64,000 bases of DNA from the NCBI GenBank assembly GCA_050012675.1, contig JBEKGS010000011.1, positions 11,684 to 75,683 on the forward strand, written 5' to 3'. Positions 33,213 to 42,780 of the stretch are shown in pieces. The notes beneath the pieces were generated by a model. That model did not search any database. It saw only the letters and a list, made by a program, of their open reading frames with translations, and was not told the origin of the DNA. Positions within the stretch are counted from its first letter, which is position 1. Each line of letters begins with the position of its first letter. Position numbers and translations under genes: made by a program. Source of the DNA: Fen-455 sp050012675. Its GTDB lineage: Bacteria > Actinomycetota > Acidimicrobiia > Acidimicrobiales > Bog-793.

Positions 33213-34429
33213 TGACAGTGACGATGGACCAGCCGACGCCGGTCCGGACCACGACTACCGGGCACGACTCGAAACGGCGCGTGGCGGTGATCGGTTCGAC
33301 GGGGTCGATCGGTACCCAGACTCTCGACGTCCTGCGGTCGGCGCCGGACCGTTTCGTCGTAAGCGCCCTCGGGGCCTCGAGATCGGTCGATCTGCTTGCG
33401 GCCCAAGCCGAGGAGTTCCACCCCCGTGTCGTCGCCATCGCCGACAGCGCTTTCGAGGCGAGGCTCGCAGAGCTGCTGCCCGCCGGCATCGAGCTGCGTG
33501 CGGGTCCCGGGGCGCTCTCGTCGCTCACCGAGACCGCCGACGTGGTCGTAAACGCCGTCGTCGGCTTCGCCGGGCTGGGTGTGACCGTCGCGGCCCTGCG
33601 GGCGGGGCGTCGCCTGGCGCTCGCGAACAAGGAGTCGCTCGTGGCCGGGGCGCCGGTCGTGCAACGCGCCCGCGCCACGGTCGGGGCCGAGCTCGTGCCG
33701 GTCGACTCCGAGCACGGTGCGATACACCAGTGCCTTGCCTGCGGTCGTCGCGAGGCGGTGGCGCGCCTTGTGATCACAGCCAGCGGTGGACCGTTCCGGG
33801 GAAGGACCGGGGAGGATCTGGCCACAGTGACGGTGGCCGACGCCCTGGCTCATCCGACCTGGCAGATGGGACCGAAGATCACCATCGACTCCTCGACTCT
33901 CATGAACAAGGGGCTCGAGGTCATCGAGGCGAGGGAGCTGTTCGGCGTCGACTACGACAGCATCGAGGTCGTGGTCCACCCCCAGTCGATAGTGCACTCG
34001 ATGGTGGAGTTCTGCGACGGGACGACGATCGCCCAGCTGTCGGTCCCCGACATGCGCCTGCCGATCGGTTACGCCCTCGGATATCCGGACCGCCTCGCCC
34101 ATCCGTACGGCTCGCTCGACTTCCGCACCCGGCTCCACCTCGACTTCGAGCCGCCGGACCTGGCGACCTTCCCCTGTTTGCAGCTCGCCTACGAGGCGGG
34201 CCGGGCCGGCGGCAGCGCTCCGGCATGGCTGAATGCCGCCAACGAGGTCGCCGTGGCGGCATTCCTGGAAGACCGCATCAGCTGGAGAGCCATCGCCGCG
34301 GTGGTAGCCGAGACGCTCGCGGCCCACGAGCCCAGCGAACTCGTACAGGTGGAGGACGTCCTGGAGGCCGACGCACAAGCCCGGGCGCGGGCGACGCACG
34401 CTGTCGCCGCCCGTGAGCGCACCGCATGA
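33212..34429 (+). CDS. dxr: 1-deoxy-D-xylulose 5-phosphate reductoisomerase
   Basis: Makes 2-C-methyl-D-erythritol 4-phosphate with NADPH, the committed step of the MEP isoprenoid pathway. ATG 33212 overlaps the cdsA stop (TGATG); ATG 33224 is also in frame. The product is 405 aa. It has NADPH motif VIGSTGSIGTQTLDV, ALANKESLVAGAPVV, metal/substrate segments PVDSEHGAIHQCL, ITASGGPFRGR, TWQMGPKITIDSSTLMNKGL and VHPQSIVHSMVEF. Together with ispG two genes downstream it gives two MEP steps in one operon. Confidence 0.96.
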   Translation: MTVTMDQPTPVRTTTTGHDSKRRVAVIGSTGSIGTQTLDVLRSAPDRFVVSALGASRSVDLLAAQAEEFHPRVVAIADSAFEARLAELLPAGIELRAGPGALSSLTETADVVVNAVVGFAGLGVTVAALRAGRRLALANKESLVAGAPVVQRARATVGAELVPVDSEHGAIHQCLACGRREAVARLVITASGGPFRGRTGEDLATVTVADALAHPTWQMGPKITIDSSTLMNKGLEVIEARELFGVDYDSIEVVVHPQSIVHSMVEFCDGTTIAQLSVPDMRLPIGYALGYPDRLAHPYGSLDFRTRLHLDFEPPDLATFPCLQLAYEAGRAGGSAPAWLNAANEVAVAAFLEDRISWRAIAAVVAETLAAHEPSELVQVEDVLEADAQARARATHAVAARERTA

Positions 34430-34466
34430 CGAGGAAATAGGGCGGGGAAGCGGGAGACTTGTCCTG

Positions 34467-35801
34467 ATGGGCGACGCTTCAGGCGCGGGTGTGCCGGCCG
34501 CGCCCCGGCTTCAGGGGTCCGGGCTCGGGCCGTTGTTGCGGCTGGCGGTCGTCGTGGCCGCCGGCATCGCCGTCGCGCTCGCATTCGGGGCCTTGCCCGT
34601 CCTGGTCGTGGTGCTCGCCCTGGTCGCCATGATCATGCTCCACGAGCTCGGCCACTTCGCCACGGCCAAGTGGAGCGGGATGAAGGTGACCGAGTACTTC
34701 CTCGGTTTCGGGCCGAGATTGTGGTCGATACGCCGGGGAGAGACCGAGTACGGCGTCAAGGCGATCCCGGCGGGCGGCTACGTCCGGATCGTCGGCATGA
34801 CCATGCTCGAGCAGGTCGATCCGGCCGACGAGGAACGCAGCTACCGCCAGGCGTCGTTCCCGCGGCGACTCCTGGTCGCCTTCGCCGGGTCGGGCATGCA
34901 CATGATCATGGCCTTCGTGCTGCTCTTCTCGCTGTACGCCTTCTCCGGGGCGCCGACTCTCACCTCGCCGACCGTCACGAGCCTCGGGCAGTTCTCGACC
35001 GGCTTGAGCCCGGCACAGCGCGCAGGGCTCAAGCCCGGTGACGAGATCCTGGCCGTCGACGGGCACAAGGTCACAAGTCTCGACTCGCTCATCACCTTTG
35101 TGAACGCCCACCCCGGCGACACGCTCAGCTTCGTCGTCGAACGCGACGGCCACGACCTGACCCTCCGGGTGACGCCGGTCGACGGCCGCCACGTCGTGGA
35201 GGTGATCGACGGTGAGCGGATTAGGGCCGCGAGCCCTTCGGGACCGGCGAAGGGTGTGATCGGGGTCGAGCTCACCAATGTGAGAAACGTGTCGGTCGGG
35301 CCGGTCACCGCCGTCGGCCACGCCGGCGCGGAGTTCGGCTCGCTTTTCGGCCAGACCTTCAGCGGCCTGGCCCAGGTCTTCTCGCTGCACGGGCTGAGCA
35401 ACTTCGCCCATCAGGTCGCCGTGGCCGGCGACAACCAGTCCTCGGGGTCCTCGGCCGGCTCCGGGAGCGGTGGCGGGGGAGGGACGATCCTTTCCATCGT
35501 CGGGGCTGTCCAGATCGGTGCCCAGGCCGCCAGGCAGGACGTTGCGGAGCTGCTGGTGCTGCTGGCGGCGATCAACCTGTTCGTCGGCATCGTCAACCTG
35601 TTCCCGATGCTGCCTTTGGACGGAGGTCATGTGGCCATCGCCGTCTACGAGCGGTTGCGCTCGCGCAAGGGGCGCAGCTATCACGCGGACGTCGCCAAGC
35701 TCATGCCCGTCGCCTACGTCTTCCTGCTCTTCGTCGTGCTCGTCGGGCTCGGGGCCCTCTACATGAACATCGTCAATCCCGCTCACCTGCCCGGGGGCTG
35801 A
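34467..35801 (+). CDS. rseP: M50-family intramembrane site-2 metalloprotease (RseP-like)
   Basis: Membrane zinc protease that cuts anti-sigma factors or signal-peptide remnants. ATG 34467 has GGGAG upstream; a GTG at 34413 inside dxr would add 18 residues. The product is about 444 aa. Zinc motif HELGHFATAKWSGMKV is near residue 55. The family GYVRI(V)GM segment and a PDZ domain follow (about 175-250, QRAGLKPGDEILAVDGHKV). The third zinc ligand is in NLFPMLPLDGGHV. A Ser/Gly linker (SSGSSAGSGSGGGGG) precedes the last helices. It lies in the conserved dxr-rseP-ispG order. Confidence 0.94.
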   Translation: MGDASGAGVPAAPRLQGSGLGPLLRLAVVVAAGIAVALAFGALPVLVVVLALVAMIMLHELGHFATAKWSGMKVTEYFLGFGPRLWSIRRGETEYGVKAIPAGGYVRIVGMTMLEQVDPADEERSYRQASFPRRLLVAFAGSGMHMIMAFVLLFSLYAFSGAPTLTSPTVTSLGQFSTGLSPAQRAGLKPGDEILAVDGHKVTSLDSLITFVNAHPGDTLSFVVERDGHDLTLRVTPVDGRHVVEVIDGERIRAASPSGPAKGVIGVELTNVRNVSVGPVTAVGHAGAEFGSLFGQTFSGLAQVFSLHGLSNFAHQVAVAGDNQSSGSSAGSGSGGGGGTILSIVGAVQIGAQAARQDVAELLVLLAAINLFVGIVNLFPMLPLDGGHVAIAVYERLRSRKGRSYHADVAKLMPVAYVFLLFVVLVGLGALYMNIVNPAHLPGG

Positions 35802-35860
35802 GGCCGGAAGCGCGCGTCCCAGGTGCGCGCGAGCCACCGGGTCGTGCGGCGGTGCCCCGC

Positions 35861-35866
35861 TAAGCT
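35861..35866 (+). promoter_or_regulatory. Candidate -10 element of ispG
   Basis: TAAGCT, 8 nt, then ATG at 35875. It suggests that ispG and the acetyltransferase gene can be transcribed apart from the upstream operon. Confidence 0.45.
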
Positions 35867-35874
35867 GGCGATCG

Positions 35875-37131
35875 ATGCCCAGATCAGGCGTGGCGGCGGC
35901 CGAACGACGCAAGACCCGCCAGATAAAGGTGGGGAAGGTCGCCGTCGGCGGGGGAGCGCCCGTCTCGGTCCAGTCGATGACGGTGACCAAGACGGCGGAC
36001 GCCGAGGGGACCCTCGCCCAGGTGTACGCCCTCGCCGCTGCCGGGGCCGACATCGTGCGCTGCACGTGCAACGAGCAGGAGGCGGCTGAGGGGTTGGCCG
36101 TCATCGTCCCACGCTCGCCCGTGCCGATCGTGGCCGACGTGCACTTCCATTACGAGATGGCTCTCGCGGCCCTCGAGGCCGGGGTCCACGGGCTGCGTTT
36201 GAACCCGGGCAATCTACGAAAGCCGGAGGAGATCAAGCTCGTCGCCTCTGAAGCGCGTGACCGGGGAGTCCCCATCCGGATAGGTGTGAACGCCGGTTCG
36301 TTGCATCCCAGCCTGTACAAGAAGTACGGCGGGGCCACGCCCGAGGCGCTGGTGGAGTCCGCCCGCATGGAGCTGGCCTATTTCGAAGAGGTCGGCTTCG
36401 AGGACGTGAAGATCTCGGTGAAGGCGTCCAACGTCCCGCTCATGATCGAGGCGTACCGCCTGGCGTCGGAGACCTTCGACCATCCGCTCCACCTCGGTGT
36501 GACAGAGGCCGGACCCCCTCCCGCCGGTCTCATAAAGGGCACGGCGGGGATCGCGACCCTCCTTGCCGAGGGTATAGGTGACACGATCCGCTACTCACTC
36601 ACTGCCGACCCGGTTCAAGAGGCGCGCGCCGGGCGCCAGTTGCTCGAAGCCCTCGGGCTTCGAGAACGCAAGGGCCTTGACCTCATAGCGTGTCCGTCGT
36701 GCGGCCGCGCCGAGATCGACGTGATCGAGATCGCCCGCCAGGCCCAAGAAGCCCTGGAATCGCGATCGTTGCCCCTGCAGGTTGCCGTGATGGGCTGTGT
36801 GGTCAACGGCCCCGGGGAGGCCCGCGAGGCCGATCTCGGGATTGCGGCGGGCCGCCACAAGGGACACCTGTTCATAAAGGGCAAGATCGTGCGGGTCGTG
36901 CCTGAGGACGAGATGGTCGAAGCGCTGGTTGCCGAGGCGGAGAAGCTCGTCTCAGAAGGCATCGAGGCTCGCCTTGCCGCCGCCGACGCGAACGCCGAGC
37001 TGGAAGCCGAACAGGACCGCAAGGCGCTTTTCGAGGCCAAGGGCAGCGACGTCAACAGCGCTGCGGAACGAATCCAGATGATCCGAAAGACGATCGCCCA
37101 GGAGCACGAACCCCGCCCGCTCGGCAACTGA
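35875..37131 (+). CDS. ispG: 4-hydroxy-3-methylbut-2-en-1-yl diphosphate synthase (flavodoxin)
   Basis: Iron-sulfur enzyme of the MEP pathway that converts methylerythritol cyclodiphosphate to HMBPP. The product is 418 aa. The N-terminal barrel has VGGGAPVSVQSMTVTKTADA, PIVADVHFHYEMALAALEAG and LRLNPGN. The cluster-binding C-terminal part has IACPSCGRAEIDV and GCVVNGPGEAREADLGIAAG, with the conserved Cys residues. After the usual end there is a ~60-residue charged tail (EAEKLVSEGIEARLAAADAN onward). Confidence 0.96.
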   Translation: MPRSGVAAAERRKTRQIKVGKVAVGGGAPVSVQSMTVTKTADAEGTLAQVYALAAAGADIVRCTCNEQEAAEGLAVIVPRSPVPIVADVHFHYEMALAALEAGVHGLRLNPGNLRKPEEIKLVASEARDRGVPIRIGVNAGSLHPSLYKKYGGATPEALVESARMELAYFEEVGFEDVKISVKASNVPLMIEAYRLASETFDHPLHLGVTEAGPPPAGLIKGTAGIATLLAEGIGDTIRYSLTADPVQEARAGRQLLEALGLRERKGLDLIACPSCGRAEIDVIEIARQAQEALESRSLPLQVAVMGCVVNGPGEAREADLGIAAGRHKGHLFIKGKIVRVVPEDEMVEALVAEAEKLVSEGIEARLAAADANAELEAEQDRKALFEAKGSDVNSAAERIQMIRKTIAQEHEPRPLGN

Positions 37132-37170
37132 GCGTGCGCCTCTGGCGCCCGAGGCGGGAGGTTTCCCACG

Positions 37171-38430
37171 ATGACGGACTTTGAGCTTCGACCAATCGGC
37201 GCACACGAGATCTATGCCTTCGCCTCCTGTCAGGCGGCCGCGTGGGGCGGCCGCTACACACCAGACAAGCTGGAGAGTCTCGCTGAGGAGCTGCAGCTCG
37301 ACCGGTCGCTGGCGGTGTTCGAAGGCGGGGACCTCGTCGCAACCAGCAGTTCTTACCTGATCCCGATGACATTGCCGGGTCTCGTCCGCTGCGAGGTGGC
37401 GGCGGTCACCGACGTCGCGGTGGCCCCGACTCACCGCCGACGGGGCCTTCTCAATTCCATGATGAGGCGCCAGCTCGATGACCTCCATTCGGCCGACGAG
37501 ATCCTCGCGGTCCTCTATGCCAGCGAGGGCGGGATCTACGGCCGTTACGGCTACGGCCCGGCGACCTTCGGAGCCCGCTACGAGGTCGACAAACGCCATG
37601 CCGGGCTCATGACACCGGTCGCGACGCGGTGCGGCTCGAGCACAGGCGACGGGCCCGGCTCGGTCCGGCTCCTCGAGCTCGCCCAGGCAGCCGAGGCCTT
37701 CCCGGTCGTCCACGCCGCCTATGTGCCGACGAGAGTCGGGGAGATGGACCGTTCCCACGGGGAGTGGGCCGAGTTGCTGGGGAGCCCTAACGACGCAGGC
37801 GAAGAGACGAGGCACCGTTTCTACGCCTGTTATGTGAAGGCCGGCCGCATCGACGGCTATGCCGTCTATCGGGTGGGCCCGATAGACCCGGCGGACCGCC
37901 GGCGCCGCGCCGTGATGGTGGAGGAGCTGTGCTCGCTGAGCGACGAGAGTTACACGTCGCTGTGGCGGTATCTGCTCGGCATAGACCTGACCGAGCAGTT
38001 GCGCACGGGCAGCCGGCCGGTCGACGAACCGTTGCGGTACCTGTTCGCCGACCAAGGGCGTCTTCGTACCGTGAGCCTCACCGACCGCATCTGGGTCCGG
38101 CTGGTGGACGCAGAACGGGCGCTCGCCCGGCGCCGCTACCAGGAAGGCGAAGCCCTCGTCATCGAGGTGGAGGACCCGTTCTGCCCTTGGAATGAAGGTC
38201 GTTTCCGCCTGTCTGTCGACTCCGGAGGCACCGGGACCGTCGAGCGCGTCGCAGCCGCGCCGGACCTCGTCGTGCCGGTAGAAGCGTTGGGGGCCCTGTA
38301 TCTCGGAGGGGTCCCCTTCACCGGCATGGCTGAGGTCGGCCGGATCGGCCAGTGCACCGAGGGTGCAGCGCGACGCGCCGACGAGATGTTCGGCGTCCGA
38401 CGGGCGCCGTTTTGCATGTCGCATTTCTGA
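37171..38430 (+). CDS. Eis-like GNAT N-acetyltransferase
   Basis: Acetyl-CoA-dependent acetyltransferase of the Eis family. Eis of mycobacteria acetylates aminoglycosides and other amines. ATG 37171 with GGGAGG upstream. The product is 419 aa in three parts: N-terminal GNAT with acetyl-CoA loop VAVAPTHRRRGLLNSMM and EGGIYGRYGYGPAT; a central degenerate GNAT; and a C-terminal SCP2-like domain ending in GVRRAPFCMSHF. In Eis the terminal Phe carboxylate takes part in catalysis, and the chain ends with Phe here too. The natural substrate is unknown. It converges on the YhaN-like gene. Confidence 0.88.
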   Translation: MTDFELRPIGAHEIYAFASCQAAAWGGRYTPDKLESLAEELQLDRSLAVFEGGDLVATSSSYLIPMTLPGLVRCEVAAVTDVAVAPTHRRRGLLNSMMRRQLDDLHSADEILAVLYASEGGIYGRYGYGPATFGARYEVDKRHAGLMTPVATRCGSSTGDGPGSVRLLELAQAAEAFPVVHAAYVPTRVGEMDRSHGEWAELLGSPNDAGEETRHRFYACYVKAGRIDGYAVYRVGPIDPADRRRRAVMVEELCSLSDESYTSLWRYLLGIDLTEQLRTGSRPVDEPLRYLFADQGRLRTVSLTDRIWVRLVDAERALARRRYQEGEALVIEVEDPFCPWNEGRFRLSVDSGGTGTVERVAAAPDLVVPVEALGALYLGGVPFTGMAEVGRIGQCTEGAARRADEMFGVRRAPFCMSHF

Positions 38431-38523
38431 GCCTGATACCGCGGTCGCCGCCCGCGAGCCATCGCCAAAGACCGAGCTGCACCTTCGCCCGACAAGGCGA
38501 ACGGCAATGAGGGCGGGCGGTCC

Positions 38524-41355
38524 TCAGATCCTCTCGAGCCGCACCACCTGGACGTCTGGCTCGACACTGCGGACGAGCTCTTCGAGGTGCGGGTGGCATG
38601 TCATGAACAGCACCTGATGGTGCTCCGCAGTCTCCGCGAGTGCCTCTGCCACTGCCACCGCACGCCCGGGATCGAAGTTGACCAGCACGTCATCGAGGAT
38701 GAGCGGCAGTGCCTCGGAGCGCTCGGCAAAGGTCTCGGCGAGCCCGAGCCGCAAACAGAGGTACAGCTGCTCGATGGTCCCCCGGCTCAGGTCGCCGGCA
38801 TCGATCTCGGCTCCCTGGGAGGAGAGGACCCTGATGGCCTGCCGGCCGCCTTCGTCCTCTAGTGACGGAAGCAGGCGCACATATCGTCCTTTGGTCACCT
38901 TTGCGAAGCGATCACCCGCGCGCGCCAGCACAGCGGGCTGATGTTCCTTCTCGTGACGCTTCAAGGTGCCTTCGAGGAGCAGCCGCGCCGATCCGAGGAC
39001 GGCCCAGGACATGAGCACTCCGTCGAGCTCCTGCTCGAGGGCTAGCCGTCTTTGTTCGAGCTCTGCGACTCGGGCCGAGCCGGCGATGACGCGCAGTTCG
39101 TTCGTGGCGTCCTGATGGGCCCTCAGCAGCTGTTCCAAACGGTCGCGGGCTTCGGAGCGGACGCCGGCCAGCCCCGCCTGCTCCTGGCGCCAGGCGAGCA
39201 GCTCTCCCGTCTCGAGCTCTGCACGCAGACGACGTGCCCGGTCACCGAGGCCGAACGAGCGCTCAAGGTCCGCGCCCTCGTCCTCGACCACCCGCACCAG
39301 AGCTGCCCTCGTCGTACGGCGCTCGGTCCACATTTCGAGCGAGGCGCACAGCTCCTCGAGGCCAGCTTCCGGGTCGCTCTCGAGCGACTCGCCGTCACCG
39401 CCGAACTCGCCGAGCCCCGCCGCGAGCTTGCCGAGCCGGGCCCCGAATTCGAAGACCTCGACTGCCAGCTGGGCGATCCTGGCATCGACGCGATCGAGGG
39501 CAGCGAAGTCCTTCCAGGCTGTCTGGAGCGCCGTCAGGCTCTCGAGGACGCCCTCCGGTGACAGCTCTGGTGCCAGATCGTGGGCGAGCTTCCACGCTGT
39601 GAACGCCGAGAGCTCTAAGCGGAGGCTGTTCGACGCCGTGTCGAGTGACCTGTGAGCCGCCCTCCGCCGTTGGAGGGCGGCGGTCGTCCGGCGACGGTCG
39701 TCTTCTCGCGCGCGGGCGACGGCTCTGGCGTCCTCGATCGCCTCGGCGGCGGTCTCCACGTCGGAGTCGCTCGGCATCCCCGGCAGGCCGAGAGCCGCCG
39801 TGAGCTCGGCGACGCGGGTGGTCACGCGCTCGCTGGCCGTCTCCGTGCCCGTCGCGTCTGTCGGCTCGGCCTGCCGCCAGCGCCGCCGTAGCGCGACCGC
39901 GACCGTCACCAGCACGCATCCGGCGACGGCGAGCACAGCGCACAGGAGCCGAACGGCCGCCTGGCCCGGGACGAGCGCGGCTACGAGTGCGAGGCCCACT
40001 ATGGCGAAGGCCACCAGTGCGATGGAGGCGACGCTCGTAGCCCAGAAGACTCCGGCAGACGCACCCGGTCGGCCTTGCTCGGCTTGCCGTTGTGCCGACA
40101 ACAGGCGCTGTTCGGCGAGATTCTTGCGCAGCTCGCCCACCAACTTCGCCTGACGCTCGGGATCGGGGCCCCCCGCGGTGCCGGTGGCCCCGGTGGTCAG
40201 GGCAGCACTGTCGTCGTCCCCTATGCCGGCGAGCTCCGGTGCGGAGTCGGCCTCTTTGACCAGAGCGGCCGCTGTTCGCCAGTTCGTCTCGAGATCCCCG
40301 AGCGCGGTCCGAAAGCGCCGGGCCTCGTCCATGAGCCGGATCCAGCCGTCAGACGTGCACACACGGTCACGGTCCCAGTCCGGGCCGAGCGAGCCCATGG
40401 CGGCCTGGATGGACTGTTCGATCCCACTACGTTGGTTCTGCAGGTCGCCGAGCCGGTTCACGCGTTCGAGATGCCCCGAATACGCCGATCTGAGGGACTG
40501 CAGCTCTGGGGCTTGCGTCTCGAGCCACAAGATGAGCGGCTCCGGCTCCTCCCAGCAGGAAAGGCGCTGTTCCGCTTCGCGCTTGCGCTCGAGGACGTCC
40601 CACAGGCGGATCAGCAGGTCGAGATCACGTGTCCGGCGATCGCAGCGGTCCACCTCCTCGCGCGCCTCGGCCACGTCGGCTTCCAGGCGCGACAGCTCGG
40701 CGCATCGCGCAGGGTAGCCGGATGCTTCCCGGTTCGCTTCGGTGAGATCGCGGCGAACGCCTTCCAGCTGAGCCAGCAGATGATTGGCCAGCGCCTCGCC
40801 TTGTCGTGGGCGAGCCAGCTCGAGGCGCTGCTTTTGCAGGTTGCCCATCGCCCGTGCCGCGGACCGGCGCTGGCCCACGATGCTCGCCGAGAAGAGGAGT
40901 TCTCTGACATCGTCTCTGTTCACGGCTTCCGCGTTCGCGAGATCGGTCAGGTCGACGGCGAACACCGCGCGGAACAGGGCCTCGTCGGCGCCGCCGAGGG
41001 CCATGTGTAGGTCCTCTTCAGAGGCAGGCGCCCCACTACTGCGTCGGATGCTCAAGAGCTTGTGCGGGCTGGAGTAGCGCTCGATCCGCCACCCGGGGTC
41101 CATGTCCGGTCCCTTGCCAGCGCCGCCTGCCAAAGTGAGCTGCCCACCGTGGCGTCCGCCCCGGACAGGCGCGCGAAAGCGGGGATTGTCTCGCCGGGCG
41201 GGGAATCCGAACAGCATCGCCGTGAGGAAGTCGAGCAGTGTTGACTTGCCGGCTTCGTTCGGCCCGCTGATGACGACCAGGCCGGGGGAGAGCTCGTCGA
41301 CGCCGAGGTCGGACAGAGCGCCGAAGCCGTCGATGTGGAAGCTCGATATGCGCAC
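38524..41355 (-). CDS. SMC/Rad50-like ATPase of the YhaN type (SbcC-like)
   Basis: Large coiled-coil ATPase that pairs with the YhaO-like nuclease encoded just upstream (16 bp). The product is 943 aa. It has Walker A GPNEAGKSTLLDFLTAMLFG (31-50), long coiled coils (about 165-430 and 500-800), and a C-terminal half-site with signature LSRGTIEQLYLCLRLGLAET and Walker B LPLILDDVLVNFDPG. In the middle are two adjacent hydrophobic segments (about 437-463 and 467-489), so the coil probably forms a membrane hairpin, as in other YhaN-type proteins. The function in DNA repair is inferred from the family. Confidence 0.85.
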   Translation of the reverse strand: MRISSFHIDGFGALSDLGVDELSPGLVVISGPNEAGKSTLLDFLTAMLFGFPARRDNPRFRAPVRGGRHGGQLTLAGGAGKGPDMDPGWRIERYSSPHKLLSIRRSSGAPASEEDLHMALGGADEALFRAVFAVDLTDLANAEAVNRDDVRELLFSASIVGQRRSAARAMGNLQKQRLELARPRQGEALANHLLAQLEGVRRDLTEANREASGYPARCAELSRLEADVAEAREEVDRCDRRTRDLDLLIRLWDVLERKREAEQRLSCWEEPEPLILWLETQAPELQSLRSAYSGHLERVNRLGDLQNQRSGIEQSIQAAMGSLGPDWDRDRVCTSDGWIRLMDEARRFRTALGDLETNWRTAAALVKEADSAPELAGIGDDDSAALTTGATGTAGGPDPERQAKLVGELRKNLAEQRLLSAQRQAEQGRPGASAGVFWATSVASIALVAFAIVGLALVAALVPGQAAVRLLCAVLAVAGCVLVTVAVALRRRWRQAEPTDATGTETASERVTTRVAELTAALGLPGMPSDSDVETAAEAIEDARAVARAREDDRRRTTAALQRRRAAHRSLDTASNSLRLELSAFTAWKLAHDLAPELSPEGVLESLTALQTAWKDFAALDRVDARIAQLAVEVFEFGARLGKLAAGLGEFGGDGESLESDPEAGLEELCASLEMWTERRTTRAALVRVVEDEGADLERSFGLGDRARRLRAELETGELLAWRQEQAGLAGVRSEARDRLEQLLRAHQDATNELRVIAGSARVAELEQRRLALEQELDGVLMSWAVLGSARLLLEGTLKRHEKEHQPAVLARAGDRFAKVTKGRYVRLLPSLEDEGGRQAIRVLSSQGAEIDAGDLSRGTIEQLYLCLRLGLAETFAERSEALPLILDDVLVNFDPGRAVAVAEALAETAEHHQVLFMTCHPHLEELVRSVEPDVQVVRLERI

Positions 41356-41371
41356 GGGACTCCAGCCGGTC

Positions 41372-42706
41372 TCAGCGCCTGTCGCCCTCGAGCTCGCCGA
41401 GCGCGAGCACGAGGGCTCGATCGATGAGCTCGGCCGGCGGCAAGCCGGACGACTTCAGCAGCCGCTCGATGGCGCGCCGGGTCTTGAGTGGTCCCGGGAG
41501 TCCTTCGGACAGTTCGGTCGCGAAGCCGTCCAGTGCAGCGTCGTCGTTTGCCAGGCTCAAGGCCAGCGCGTCCGCGAGCGAGATGAGATCGGCTGCGAAG
41601 TCCGATCCGGCCCGCGCCACCTCGAGGTCGATGGCCGGACGCGACCGGTCGTCGATGCAGTCCCACCAGCAAAAGGGCCTGTCCTCCTCGAAGTCTTCGC
41701 GGAGCGCGGACCGCAGGTCCTCCGTGGCTCCCGGGCGCCGGAGGTCAGAATGAAGTTCTCCCTGACCCACGAGATGTCCCCGGAGCACAAGGGCGCGCCC
41801 GTCGGCGCCGCCAAGGCGTTCCCGCGCGGCACTGACGAGTCGTGTTCGCAATTCGGCGAGATCGGCGATCTCAGCTATGTCGAGCTCTACGAGGTCGAAG
41901 CGCACGACATCACAGGCGACCGGCTCGATGTCTTGGACGTGCCCGTCGCTGACGTGAACGAGCGTGGCGCCCTTGGACCCTCGTTCGCTCGGTTTGGGGC
42001 TGCGGGCCTGAATGTTGCCGGAGTAGACGACCCAGGGCTCGTCGGAGCCCTTCCGGCCCGAGAGGGTCAAACGGGTGTGCACGTGGCCCAGCGCCCAGTA
42101 GTCGAGGCCGATGCTCCGCAGCTCCTCGAGAGTGCACGGGCTGTAGTCGTCATAGCCGGATGCCGCGCCTTGCACGTTGCAGTGCAGGACGCCGACTTGG
42201 AGACCGGGTCCAGCCTTAGGGGCGAATCGGAGCGCCAGGTTCTCGCGTTCGCTTCGATGGGCGAAGCTGATGCCTTGCACTGTCGCGAGTGCGCGCCCGT
42301 CGACCTCGACACTGACCGCCTGCACGTCCTTGCAGCCGAAGACTGTCACGCGCTCGGGCCAGGGGCCGTTGAGAGCCGACCAACCTGTCTCGACGGGGTC
42401 GTGGTTGCCGTGCACGACAAAGCTGGCGATCCCGGCCCTCGACAGGCGGGCGAGGCCGTCGCGGAAGCGCAACTGTGCCCGAAGCCCACGCTCGGGTCCG
42501 TCGTAGATGTCCCCGGCTATCACAAGGAAGGCAGCGTGGCGGTCCAGGCACAGATCGACGAGGGAGTCGAACGCGCCGAGCGAAGCCTCGCGCAGCTGGT
42601 CGGCAACGTGTGGAGCCGTTGAACCGATGCCCTTGAAAGGCGTATCAAGATGCAGGTCCGCTGCATGGACGAAACTGAAGTCGGGAGTCCGGGAAGGATC
42701 TTCCAT
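41372..42706 (-). CDS. Metallophosphoesterase / SbcD-like exonuclease (YhaO type)
   Basis: Mre11-type nuclease subunit. ATG 42706 is supported by TAGCCT ending 7 nt upstream. The frame remains open to 43060, across the divergent gene, which is not plausible. The product is 444 aa. The five-blade metal site is complete: FVHAADLHLDTPF, VIAGDIYDG, FVVHGNHDPVE, GVLHCNVQG, ALGHVHTRLTLSG. The C-terminal capping domain is variable. It is the first gene of a two-gene operon with the YhaN-like ATPase. Confidence 0.88.
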   Translation of the reverse strand: MEDPSRTPDFSFVHAADLHLDTPFKGIGSTAPHVADQLREASLGAFDSLVDLCLDRHAAFLVIAGDIYDGPERGLRAQLRFRDGLARLSRAGIASFVVHGNHDPVETGWSALNGPWPERVTVFGCKDVQAVSVEVDGRALATVQGISFAHRSERENLALRFAPKAGPGLQVGVLHCNVQGAASGYDDYSPCTLEELRSIGLDYWALGHVHTRLTLSGRKGSDEPWVVYSGNIQARSPKPSERGSKGATLVHVSDGHVQDIEPVACDVVRFDLVELDIAEIADLAELRTRLVSAARERLGGADGRALVLRGHLVGQGELHSDLRRPGATEDLRSALREDFEEDRPFCWWDCIDDRSRPAIDLEVARAGSDFAADLISLADALALSLANDDAALDGFATELSEGLPGPLKTRRAIERLLKSSGLPPAELIDRALVLALGELEGDRR

Positions 42707-42713
42707 CGAAACG

Positions 42714-42719
42714 AGGCTA
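42714..42719 (-). promoter_or_regulatory. Leaderless -10 element of the YhaO-like gene
   Basis: Minus strand TAGCCT, 7 nt, ATG at 42706. Confidence 0.55.
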
Positions 42720-42780
42720 CCCGTGGGGTGTATCGCCGCCCGGTGATCCCCATCGACGAAGAACTCAGGACGGGAGCGAG

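Noticed and set aside
38431..38523. TTCGCC/GGCGAA pair between the acetyltransferase and YhaN-like stops as a two-way terminator
   Set aside because: Stem of only 6 bp without a T-run on either side; too weak to list as a feature.
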